Shown in pieces: positions 13,270-23,099 of a DNA stretch of 64,000 nucleotides. The notes beneath the pieces are model-generated. The model saw only the letters and a list, made by a program, of their open reading frames with translations, searched no databases and was not told where the DNA came from. Origin of the DNA: Argentina anserina (taxonomy: Eukaryota; Streptophyta; Magnoliopsida; Rosales; Rosaceae). The position numbers and the translations under genes were made by a program. Every line of letters begins with the position of its first letter. Position 1 is the first letter of the stretch. The stretch lies in contig NC_065872.1 in NCBI RefSeq assembly GCF_933775445.1, forward strand, positions 2,790,001 through 2,854,000, written 5' to 3'.

Positions 13270-13675
13270 AAAAAAAAAACACACTGTGGTTTTTAGAGAG
13301 GGATTGAAATTGGGTGTTGGTGTTCCTCTGCCTTTGGGTTTTTAGGGTTTCTTGATCTGTGGTGTGAGGATGAGTGAGAGGCACACCGGAACAGTGAAGT
13401 GGTTCAATGACCAGAAAGTGTTCGGCTTCATCACCCCGGAGAACGGCGGCGACGATCTCTTCGTCCACCAGTCCTCGATCTGAACCGAAGGCTTCCACAC
13501 TCTCGGCGACGGCGAGTCCGGCGAGTTCCAGATCGATACCGACAACGATGGCCGCACCAAGGCCGTCGACGTGACCGGCCCCGAGGAAGGTCATGTCCAG
13601 GGACGCGGATCCGGCGGAGGCGGAGGATGTCGCGGCGGTGGAGGCCGTGGCGGCAAGAGAGGAGGTCGTGGAGGA
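13270..13675 (+). pseudogene. captured cold-shock-domain / glycine-rich protein fragment, antisense in the copia element
   Basis: From ATG 13370 the plus strand reads a plant cold-shock-domain protein (GRP2/CSP type). It has TGTVKWFND, an RNP1 region reading VFGFI where GFGFI is usual, RNP2 DLFVHQSSI, and then DGRTKAVDVTGP. A glycine/arginine-rich region follows and is cut off near 13675, before the CCHC knuckles of the family. A TGA at 13481-13483 replaces the usual Arg or Lys codon (a C-to-T change in CGA would do it), so the copy is dead. The 5'UTR-like sequence before the ATG appears to have been captured too. The fragment runs opposite to the element, so element transcripts would be antisense to it. 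Confidence 0.87.
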
Positions 13676-13911
13676 GAAATTAAAGGGTTGGAGCGTCGGA
13701 GCCGTGAGGGAACACCAAGACACGACGCCGATCGGAGCAGCAGCGCGTCGTCGGGACTGCGTGCGGCGTCGAGTGGGGTTGGTGATGTCGGACAAGCTCT
13801 TCAGAATCGTCGTCGGAGGAAGGAGGTGGCGTCGGAGGACAGCGGGAGATCGGGCCGAGACCGACTGATTGCAGCGGAAAAAAAATAGAGACAAAGTCCT
13901 TTCGGATCTTT

Positions 13912-13923
13912 GCTCTGATACCA
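13912..13923 (-). other. primer-binding site (initiator tRNA-Met)
   Basis: Read on the minus strand this is TGGTATCAGAGC, the standard copia primer-binding site complementary to the 3' end of initiator tRNA-Met. It directly abuts the 5' LTR. Confidence 0.93.
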
Positions 13924-14121
13924 AGTTAAAACAGGTATGAACAAATTCTTGTATTGATTGTTTGATATTGATTAATTCATCTGGATACAAGTCTAGCTAT
14001 TTATGGGAAATGAATTGGACAATTGCATTGCTGTTAGCACTATCTCTAATGATGAATCTAGTTGTTCTACCACCATGTTTGTTTCTTTACATAGCTCACA
14101 CACAGCTCACTTACGCTAACA
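13924..14121 (-). repeat. 5' LTR of the copia element
   Basis: This 198-bp direct repeat of 9229-9427 is bordered outside by target duplication ATATG (14122-14126) and inside by the primer-binding site. Confidence 0.93.
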
Positions 14122-14126
14122 ATATG

Positions 14127-17100
14127 TACGCTAGTGCGAGTATCGTTCCGAACCAAGACTCTTGTGAGTTGTGACCTAATAAAGTTGAAATATTTGTGTT
14201 CTTTTGTAAATATTGAAAATAATCACCAGTATATAAGGGTATAGAAGGGTGCATGTAAAAAAAAAGTATAGAAGGGTGCATGCATCCAAAATATGAAGGA
14301 GCCCACGCTGCAGAACAGGGTTAGGATTATTAGGAAGAACTGTAAGGTGGGCGTAGAGCGGGGAACACGGGCTCCCGTTATTGAAACAAGAAGTGGTGCA
14401 GTGTGATTCAAAGGGGTATACACAGATAAGAGGCATCCAAGAATAGAATAGTGTGCATGTCATATTCACCACTTCATCCCACTAGGAGCTACCACAAGCT
14501 GGCTATCCGTATTCGACCCTCTAGCTAGTTAGCCACCTCCACCGTCTCGGTTTAACTTCTCTGCGGATTTTAAACCACCCAGACAACTCGATCAGTAAGC
14601 CAGCGCCAGCATTACACCCCACTTCCACTGTTCATTTCTCATGTTTCCTCCATCTCCAGCTAACCTCTGTATCGATCTCTCGATATCTATCTATCTATTT
14701 ATCCATTCCTTCCTCACTTCTTATATAAACACACACACACACACAGCGATCTCTATTTTCTTGTGATCATTAAACAATATCATGATCCAACTTATAGAAA
14801 CCGACAACAGCAGTCAATTACACCCAGCTCAACAATGACAGAGATATGAACGTACGTAGAGAGAGACAGAGAGACGGTCGATCATTGCATGCACGGGACA
14901 GAGCCACTGTTGCTATAACTCTGAAGTAAGTAAAAAAAAGGCCAAAGCTGAATTCATTGGGTTCAAGATTCAAGGCATATATATGTGTGTCTGCTATCTC
15001 CTTCGTTCCATATGTTCGTGGAAACCCAGCGCGGTCCTGACGAATCCACCGTCCATCTTACACCTATTGCACTTCTGCATTTATCGTCGACTCAGATCTC
15101 GCATTTGCATGCACGTGTACAGTATGGAAGTAAACATTAGCCTCTTGATTTTTTGAAAGTTAGCTCAACACATCGGACATAAATCTTGTACAGTTAGTTA
15201 GCTAAATTCTCGTTTATGGCTTGTTGAATTGCACGATTAATATCCTGTTTGGATGCTTAGCTCAAGATTCTAGAGATGGTCCTTGGTGCCGCTTTATCCA
15301 GGGCGCTCTTGCACCATACATGTGCCGTTAATTTAAACCCCAGAGTACAGCTCGCATCAGATCTGAAGGAACCAATCTTGAATTTTTGATCCATTGTTCC
15401 CTATCAACATCAAGCCACACCCCAAAATCACTCCACTCATTCACCCCTTGATAGAATCAATAGCCACAATACCAGATGCCACCCATGAGTAGCCCAGATT
15501 CCTTGTATGACATAAATTAATCTCAATCCACCCCCAATCCACAAAGATCAAGCAGCCTCAGCTGCAGAAATCAAACTTGTATGGCCACCCACCCTCAAGC
15601 GCCAATCACCGGCATCTGGGACGAAAAGAAAACCAGTCCGTGGTGATGGCCAAGCCGACCTCGCCATTTAAACGTCGACTAGACGAGAAGCCACCGTCTT
15701 CGTGATGTTGGCGGCAGACAAGTGAAAAGAGAAGAAGACGACTAATCGTCGATCGGCAAAACAAGATAGATCCCAGACCCAATTCGAACAATCCAAGTGT
15801 GATTAAACCCGTCGATCAGACTCTAGGCTATGAACCTTATTTGACTGAGTTAATCTCGAAATAATTAAACGTTGACCGTCAAATAGAAGTTATTCCCAAC
15901 CAATGACAAGATCAAATGTATGGTTCAGATAGTTCCACGTGTCAATTTCAGTAGCTGGTTCAGTAGCACCTTGGTGCCTTGAATAAGTTTGGCAATTTAC
16001 GATTATAATTACTGACTTCACTGATTTAGTGTTTGGTGTGACCTTCTTGTTGTAAGTTTGTTCCGATCCGTTTGACAACGACTTTACTGCTATCGTGTGA
16101 ATTTTTCTTCCCTACGAAATTTATGGTGGTACAATTCCAATTAACTATTTGTATAACATTTTCTCATACAAACAAAATATATATTTATATGACTAAGAAG
16201 CTGATCGATAACTAATTCATATCGAATTCAAACATCAATTATATATAGTACTCTTATTTTCAGTAATAAAAGAAAACAGTTATACAATCAACATATAAAG
16301 AAGTGGGGACGGAGCTCGCAAGCGTCGACCCAACTTCCGCAGATGATGGCACTAGGACCAACCCCATTCGAGAGACCATGATCAAGAGGCGGAGAGGTGA
16401 CGAGAACTGAGGTCGGATGAGACTTTGGAGGGAGGGCAAACTTACGTCCATCGACAGCATGCATTTTTGGAAGTAAAACGGGAAGTGAGTGGTTTTGCTG
16501 ACGTGTAGATGCCTGACCTTATTTCTCCAACTTTGACACTGAAACTCCAGTTGGCCAATCGGATCATCCAAACGGCCACAAACGGCCCCACCTCCACCGG
16601 CCACAATAGAGTATCCCTCCCATTCCGGCTACTCGATCCCTAACTGTTCTTACTAGGTCCCAAACCAAATTCGATCTCCATACATATTGTTTGCACCAGA
16701 GAAAAGACTACATTTTTTTTATACAAGAGAAAAGACTAAATGAAACTGGCCGGCAGTATGTATAAACTTTGAAATCTCAGGCTTAGCTTCAACGAAGTGC
16801 TAGTGCGCAAGTGTCGAGCTTGAGCATGACCTCATCACCTGCCACTCCAATTATCTTCAATTGCTACTTGGATGATGTGATCTACAAAAATATGATTGAC
16901 CAATTATATGCATGCAGAGTCGAAACTTGAGACTTTTTTTTACAAGAATATATAATTAGCATTTTGTGTTAATTGTGTGTGAAAATGGCATCCTAATATT
17001 ATCTTTAGAACATTCACCAAGAGTAATTCATAAAATTAGTCTAGGGCAGTACAACGATGCCAACGAATGTGATGATTAAAACAAATAACAAGTCGAATAG

Positions 17101-18261
17101 ACATGTGTACTTTAAAAGTATTTGGAAAAATTAGTAATCAAAACTGGAATATACAAACTTGTACCACAAGTAAATCCCTACAAATTAGGTATACAAGGAA
17201 TATTACAAATATCTCACTCAATAACAAAATTAATTATAAAATCTTCTTATGAAGCAGGATCAATCTTATGAAAGGTTCATTACGTATGCCCTACAAGGAA
17301 AATTACTAATAATCTCACACTTTATTACAAAATCGTTTGACCGTGGCACATAATTAAGATCAATTAATCTTAAGATTATAAGTGGATGAACGGTTAATTA
17401 TGTCTACCCTAAACCATTAACTGGAAGAAGACCTTAATTAACCAATGTAATTCTGCATTCATGCTCGTTCAAACTTCAAAGTGTGCAACAATATTACTAA
17501 TCAAAAGCTAGCCAACAGTAAGCGTGCGATCCTCTCCTAATTAAAGGTTGTGTGCAAATACCATAATTTCCCATACTAGAGGTTGTATCCGTGATGTGTC
17601 TATACACAAATTGCTTCTGTTCTTGCACGGGCGTCTTCTATAAAGAAGAGGACGCTCGAATCAAATGTCATATTAGGAAGTACATTGTTTTTTTATACGC
17701 TATTAGGAAGTACATTGTTAAAATCTTCTAGGTTTGTAAGGCCAGAAAGCACAGAGAGTACACAGACACACCCCAGAGAAAGTGATCTGATGATGAGCAG
17801 TATATGAAGACTCATTCAGAGAAAAATTACCGGAGAAAGTGAAAAACCACTGCAAAATTTTTTACTCATCGGAAATTGAATCCTCTGGGTAATCTGACAT
17901 CTCTGACGTTCCTATTTTCCAAACCACTCATATTTTTTTTCACATTTATATTCCCTCCTCAACTGGAGCTAAAATTTTAAAGATTTAAACAGAGCATAAT
18001 AAAAAGAAAGTAAAAGACCGAATTGCCCCATCATCAACATGGTCTCTCTATTAATACTTGTATATCCCTCCCATCTACGGCAAAAAACACCAATTTATCC
18101 ATCCTATCTTTTCTTTTGAAGGCTTAGAAGACATTTAAGAGTGCTCTCTTGGGAGTATCTCTCTCCAACCGAAAAAACAGAGCATCCAAAAGCATACCAA
18201 ATCATATAGCTGCAGTAGTCAATTCTCCCAAACACTTGGCGATCATCATTGTCAATCGATC
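14127..18261. other. intergenic, with upstream region of the MATE gene
   Basis: No supported gene. There are CTAT and (AC)n microsatellites near 14685-14745. A moderately GC-rich stretch at 15540-15800 and one at 16300-16610 hold open frames without recognisable family words. They may be decayed transposon or gene remnants. The last few hundred bases should be promoter and 5'UTR of the MATE gene; 18130-18261 looks like leader sequence. Confidence 0.45.
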
Positions 18262-19905
18262 ATGTGTAATCCAAACCCTTCTGTTAATTCGTCGATGACA
18301 ACCCAGAAAGCAGAAGAACAGCTTCACCAACAGCCACAACCTCATATCTTTCTAGACCTCTTCTTATCTCTCCCCAAAGACGAAGCAGATGAGCCGCCAA
18401 AACTCCTAGTCAAGCAACAATTACAACCTCAGCAACAAACCAGCAGCCCAATTTCCGTCACAGACGTAGTCAAAGAAACCAAGTCACTCGTCAACTTGGC
18501 CTTCCCTATGCTCGTCACAGGCCTCATTCTCTACTCCCGGTCCATCCTCTCCATGCTCTTTCTCGGCCGCCTCGGCGACTTGGAACTTGCCGCGGGCTCG
18601 TTAGCTATAGCCTCCGCCAACATCACCGGTTACTCCGTACTCTCCGGTTTAGCCTTGGGTATGGAGCCCTTATGTTCCCAAGCCTTCGGAGCGCGACGTC
18701 CGAAGCTTCTGTCAGTCACGCTCCACCGCGCCGTGATCTTCCTCGTAGTTTGTTCCCTCCCCATTTCGTTCGTCTGGTACAACATGTCGACCATTCTTAC
18801 TTATGCTCACCAAGACCCCAACATCACACGAATGGCTCACACCTATCTCATGTGCTCCCTCCCTGACCTTTTCACCAACTCTCTCATTCACCCACTCCGC
18901 ATTTACCTTCGAGCCCAGGGCATCACCCACCCCTTAACCCTCGCCTCCCTCGCTGGCGCCTGCTTCCATTTCCCGATGAATTTTCTCCTTGTCTCTAAGC
19001 TCCACCTCGGAGTCGCCGGTGTCGCAGTCGCCTCTGCCGCGTCCAATTTTTTCACTCTATGTTTCTTAGTTACTTACATATGGGCAACGGGGCTGCACGT
19101 GCCCACGTGGACAGCGCCAAGCCGGGAGTGCCTCATCGGCTGGAAGCCGCTGCTGCGCCTCGCCTGGCCGAGCTGCGTGTCCGTTTGCTTGGAATGGTGG
19201 TGGTACGAGATCATGATCGTCTTGTGCGGCCTCCTGGTGGACCCCAAAGCAACTGTCGCCTCGATGGGGGTGCTTATCCAAACGACGTCGTTCATCTACG
19301 TCTTCCCGTCTTCTCTCGGGTTCGCGGTGTCGACCCGGGTCGGCAATGAGCTCGGAGCGAACCGGCCCTTTAAGGCGAGACTATCCGCTGTGGTCGCGGT
19401 CGGACTCGGCTTCGTCATGGGCCTATCCGCCATGGCCTTCGCTTCCGGGATGAGGGGCGTGTGGGGCCGAATGTTCACGGCAGATGAAGAGATCATAAGG
19501 CTGACGTCGGCCGCGCTTCCCATCCTAGGGCTGTGCGAGCTCGGCAACTGCCCCCAGACAGTCGCGTGTGGTGTAGTCAGAGGTAGCGCGCGTCCGACTA
19601 CAGCGGCACGCGTGAATCTCGGCGCGTTCTATCTAGTTGGCATGCCTGTGGCGGTCGGGCTCGGGTTCTGGATCTCGGTCGGGTTAAATGGGTTGTGGAT
19701 CGGGTTGCTGTCGGCCCAGATTTGCTGTGCGGGGCTGATGTTGTATGTTGTTGGGACCACAGACTGGGATTTGCAGGCGAAGAGGGCTCAGGCGCTATCG
19801 TGCGCCGGGTGTGAAGTGGTACTACCTTCGTCGATTACTAGCAGTGATTCCAAAGGTGAAGAAGTGCAGCCTTTGATTATCATTACGATGCCTTCTTCCT
19901 TATAA
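18262..19905 (+). CDS. MATE family efflux transporter (DETOXIFICATION 48/49-like)
   Basis: A single-exon 547-residue protein of the multidrug and toxic compound extrusion family. These are membrane antiporters that export organic compounds; the DTX48-52 branch acts on endomembranes in hormone, iron or organ-growth control. The N-terminal ~65 residues are a hydrophilic Gln/Pro-rich tail. About twelve hydrophobic segments in two MatE halves follow, with family words LGRLGDLELAAGSLA (~101-115), LSGLALGMEPLCSQAFGA, FVFPSSL-like YVFPSSLGFAVSTRVGNELGA, and CELGNCPQTVACGVVRGSARP near residue 430. The hydrophilic C-terminus is short. The start is the first ATG, with a second Met at residue 12. The coding region is far GC-richer than its surroundings, as is common in this intronless clade. 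An IQD22-like gene lies downstream; from memory, DTX49 and IQD22 are also neighbours in Arabidopsis. The exact paralogue is uncertain. Confidence 0.95.
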   Translation: MCNPNPSVNSSMTTQKAEEQLHQQPQPHIFLDLFLSLPKDEADEPPKLLVKQQLQPQQQTSSPISVTDVVKETKSLVNLAFPMLVTGLILYSRSILSMLFLGRLGDLELAAGSLAIASANITGYSVLSGLALGMEPLCSQAFGARRPKLLSVTLHRAVIFLVVCSLPISFVWYNMSTILTYAHQDPNITRMAHTYLMCSLPDLFTNSLIHPLRIYLRAQGITHPLTLASLAGACFHFPMNFLLVSKLHLGVAGVAVASAASNFFTLCFLVTYIWATGLHVPTWTAPSRECLIGWKPLLRLAWPSCVSVCLEWWWYEIMIVLCGLLVDPKATVASMGVLIQTTSFIYVFPSSLGFAVSTRVGNELGANRPFKARLSAVVAVGLGFVMGLSAMAFASGMRGVWGRMFTADEEIIRLTSAALPILGLCELGNCPQTVACGVVRGSARPTTAARVNLGAFYLVGMPVAVGLGFWISVGLNGLWIGLLSAQICCAGLMLYVVGTTDWDLQAKRAQALSCAGCEVVLPSSITSSDSKGEEVQPLIIITMPSSL

Positions 19906-21211
19906 TCCAGAGAAATATCAAGATGTAATTTTTGGCACTTTCTATTTTTATATAAATGATCAATTTCTTCCTCTTAATTATTCTTATGCTTCTTTGGCAT
20001 GATTAATGTGAATGACTGTAATTAGTAGTTTTCCTACCCCGGTTCTTTGGTCTCAATTTATTCTAGACTTGACATTAACAAATAATCAGTAATGAACAAA
20101 TGATTTTCAATACACTCCACAACTATGACATGTAAAGCGACAATTGCTACACTAATTTTATATACATCTCTTGCTGCGACTGAATAAGTTTAATGTATTT
20201 ATGTTGCGTAAAATGTATGTCAAGTTATCAGGACCAACGAATTCTTAATTGAAATTTTAGCTCTAATGTGATTATCGTAGCGAAGTTTTGTTTCAAGCTG
20301 CTATTTTGCCAACTAGCTTATTTACGGCTCAGGACTTACAATTGCTTTTTTTTGTTTCACCAGATGTACAACTAGTGGATTCCAGAGCCATAAGAAGGTT
20401 AATAAAACTGTTTACTCTCATATATTAGGTGCTCGAATAATTTGATTTGGATTATCTTACAGTCTAACATGTGTTTCGTCTTTCAATCAAAAGTAGTAGG
20501 ACATGCCTCTTGCATTATTAGGCTATTAGCTTGATTTTGATATAACTTGAAATAGAGTGACATTTTTTTAACCGGGACATAGCAGTACACTGTACACAGG
20601 AGTCCTGTAAGAAATGTTTAGGGCAATTGGGAAATGTCTCAAAGATTCGGACATGTTTGATCTTTTCCTTCATCGAGTATGTTGGGTGGACAAGCTAAGC
20701 TAGGCTTTCCGAAGTATCCGATTACCATACAATCAAAATTTGACACGCAGAATTGAGTACTACTTCCGTGAGAGGCTATGCAAGTTTGACCTTATCTTGC
20801 TCATTGGTCCCAGCAACACTAATCATTCAGTTCGAGGTGAATTACCCAGCTGGTAGGGCTCGATTAGAGAAGCTTGAGCTAATTATAGTTCATAGTGGCT
20901 CAAGGAATTTTTACCTACTTATCTTAAGCAAATACTTACACCTACGGATTTGATGCATGTCCCATCGTAATGATAGATTTTGATGTGATTAGGTACTAAA
21001 AAGAGAATAGGTGGAAAAGTGGAAGCAAGATTCATGCTCCCTGCTCCCAGTTCCAGCTTGATGTCCTTTTCGTTAGCCAGGTAACTTGATGCATGCTGCA
21101 ATTAATTATCTACAAATTAACTACGAAGAAGGATCGTAATGCTGCTTGTAATTATATATATCTCAGCTTAGGTATGTAAAAACTCTTGGTTTTACACGTG
21201 TATGTTACTTG
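19906..21211. other. 3' flank of MATE gene and intergenic DNA
   Basis: The first ~100 bases are AT-rich with TATATAAATGA-like polyadenylation context. Nothing further is recognisable. Confidence 0.5.
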
Positions 21212-21533
21212 AGATAATTTGACTTCTCTGTTTCGATTTTTACTGTTGAGATTTGCTTAAATCTCTAATAGATTAAGCAAAGATGACGATAGTTATTTTG
21301 CGTGCATTATACTTACTCAATTCAATAATTTTAAGAATTTCAATCAAATCCTTGTAATATAAAGCAATACCCAGATAATTTGACTTCTCTGTTTCGATTT
21401 TTACAGCTGAGATTTGCTTAATTCTCTAATAGATTAAGCAAAGATGACGATAGTTATTTTGCGTGCATTATACTTACTCAATTCCATAATTTTAAGAATT
21501 TCAATCAAATCTTTGTAACATAAAGCAATACCC
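21212..21533. repeat. 161-bp tandem duplication
   Basis: Two head-to-tail copies lie at 21212-21372 and 21373-21533. Each starts AGATAATTTGACTTCTCTG and ends AAAGCAATACCC. By eye they differ at only about half a dozen positions, so the duplication is recent. Each copy holds an inner partial palindrome (TTTGCTTAA ... TTAAGCAAA). No coding content. Confidence 0.93.
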
Positions 21534-22629
21534 AGCAACATGAATCCAAGCACCAAGAAAAGAAACCAAATTCTACTTAAAAACAAGATATGTTCTCGCA
21601 AGACTTCGATCGATATAGTGTAAGTGGATGATAATACATTTGAGCAAAGATCTCAATAATGATGTGCAACTACTGTAGTTAAGCAAATTGCGATAATACA
21701 TTTAAGTAGTGACCTTAACAAGCACGCCTATGTATAAATTTGGAGCACCTTACACATCAAAATGCAAATTCCTTTTAAATTTTGAAACATACGTAATACG
21801 TTCGCTTGTGTTGATATGGGATATGAAAACAGTTCTTTACTCTCTTGGGAGAGGATCCTCTCCTGAGCTTCCCTTCCCGAAGAACATATGACGTTTAAGT
21901 TTACAGTTGGCTCGCTTGGTTGGATGTTTTACAACTAGCATAATGGTATAGCATCCGGGCAAGTCTTCCGATCATGGATCGGAGTTTCACCTGCAATATA
22001 TATGCCTACGGTGAACTTGGAGGACCGATTCACTTGTTGACGACACATAGGCCTTGTACAGTTGTTCAATTATACGCTCTGTACATCTCACTATCAAAGT
22101 GAATCACAGTTGTAAGAAGAGGTACTCATTCCCCATTGTTTATACATAGAGGCCTCAATTATGAGCTTGTCTTTTCATTAGCGCATCGTTTCTCAACTCA
22201 CAAAGTCCTAGATATTCAAACCTTCACTCAAAGTTTCAAACTGCACACACAACATTATACAGCATTTCATGTTTGATAGGACTCGCGTTATTCGTCGCGT
22301 AGTATCAACTATCAGGATTGGCATATGGAAACCAAATCAACGACTCTATATGTATTTGACAAGAGTATACATGTATATAACTAATAATTTCGTCGGATCA
22401 TTATCACACACACATGACTCATATATGGTTCAGTAAGTCCCGTGCCTCTAAAGTAAAGGATGAAACGCTATTCAGGTCGTTGAATTGTGTCCTTGTGATT
22501 TGGATAGAGGAGTTGAAGTACCCCAACAAACAAACAAAGGCTACAAATCCTATAACGCAAGAGGCTCAAGAAACTGAAAACCGATAAGACCAGCACCACT
22601 ATGGCACTCAGCTCAGCTGATATATATAT
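21534..22629. other. intergenic, no gene seen
   Basis: No recognisable gene or repeat apart from a short (TA)n tract leading into the next element. Confidence 0.5.
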
Positions 22630-23053
22630 AGTCTATATCCAGAGTGAAGCTTTACTCTGAAATTTCAGAGTGAAGTTCCAATTTTGGCACACTTTTCAGT
22701 CAAATTTTTTCACCATAAGCGATTCAATATTTAGGTATGATATTCAAGATCATCTCTACAAAATTTCATCTAATTCGGACATCGTTAAGGTATTGAAATT
22801 AGATTAAATCAATGAATGAATTAAAACTGTTCAACGTGAACCGTTCGTGTAAATCTCAATTTTGAAAGCTCAAACCATTGTCAAATTGGATGAAACTTTG
22901 TAGAGATGATCTTGAATAGCATACCTAAATATTGAATCGTTTATGGTGAAAAAATTTGACGGAAAAGTGTGCGAAAATTGGAACTTCACTCTGAAATTTC
23001 AGAATGAAGCTTCACTCTGAAATTTCAGAATGAAGCTTCACTCTGGATAGAGA

Positions 23054-23055
<2 letters not shown>
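22630..23055. mobile_element. long-inverted-repeat MITE, copy A, in a (TA)n tract
   Basis: This ~426-bp element starts GTCTATATCCAGAGTGAAGC and ends in its inverted form. The two arms are near-complementary over most of the length (CCATAAGCGATTCAATATTTAGGTA pairs with TACCTAAATATTGAATCGTTTATGG), so it can fold into a long hairpin with a central loop near 22790-22870. (TA)n lies on both sides, short on the left and about 20 units on the right. The right end carries an extra tandem copy of the CTCTGAAATTTCAGAATGAAG unit. A second copy lies at 29225-29622 in opposite orientation. No coding capacity. Confidence 0.92.

Positions 23056-23098
<43 letters not shown>
23056..23098. repeat. (TA)n microsatellite
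   Basis: About 20 TA units directly abut the right end of MITE copy A. Confidence 0.95.

Positions 23099-23099
<1 letters not shown>

Larger units (their letters stand above)
9224..14126 (-). mobile_element. full-length, defective Ty1/copia LTR retrotransposon with captured host-gene pieces
   Basis: The element is 9229-14121 (4,893 bp) with target duplication ATATG at 9224-9228 and 14122-14126, oriented on the minus strand. LTRs are 9229-9427 (3' LTR) and 13924-14121 (5' LTR). By eye they differ at about 18 substitutions plus one indel in ~198 bp, so this is an old insertion. Immediately inside the 5' LTR is a TGGTATCAGAGC primer-binding site for initiator tRNA-Met. A purine-rich tract precedes the 3' LTR. 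Pol domains follow copia order: protease, integrase, reverse transcriptase, RNase H. It is dead: several frameshifts and stops, and YVDD changed to YVDN. The region where gag should lie instead holds two host RNA-binding-protein fragments, listed separately. In element orientation the LTRs start TG and end CT, a non-canonical end known among copia elements. Confidence 0.93.

Noticed and set aside
13256..13990. 244-codon minus-strand ORF across the copia leader and 5' LTR
   Set aside because: It is the antisense shadow of the captured cold-shock-domain fragment and crosses the primer-binding site and LTR. No gag words are present.
16260..16604. 114-codon minus-strand ORF in a GC-richer patch
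   Set aside because: No family words and no supporting structure; may be a remnant but cannot be named.
19059..19547. Several ORFs inside the MATE gene on both strands
   Set aside because: Frame shadows of a GC-rich single-exon gene.
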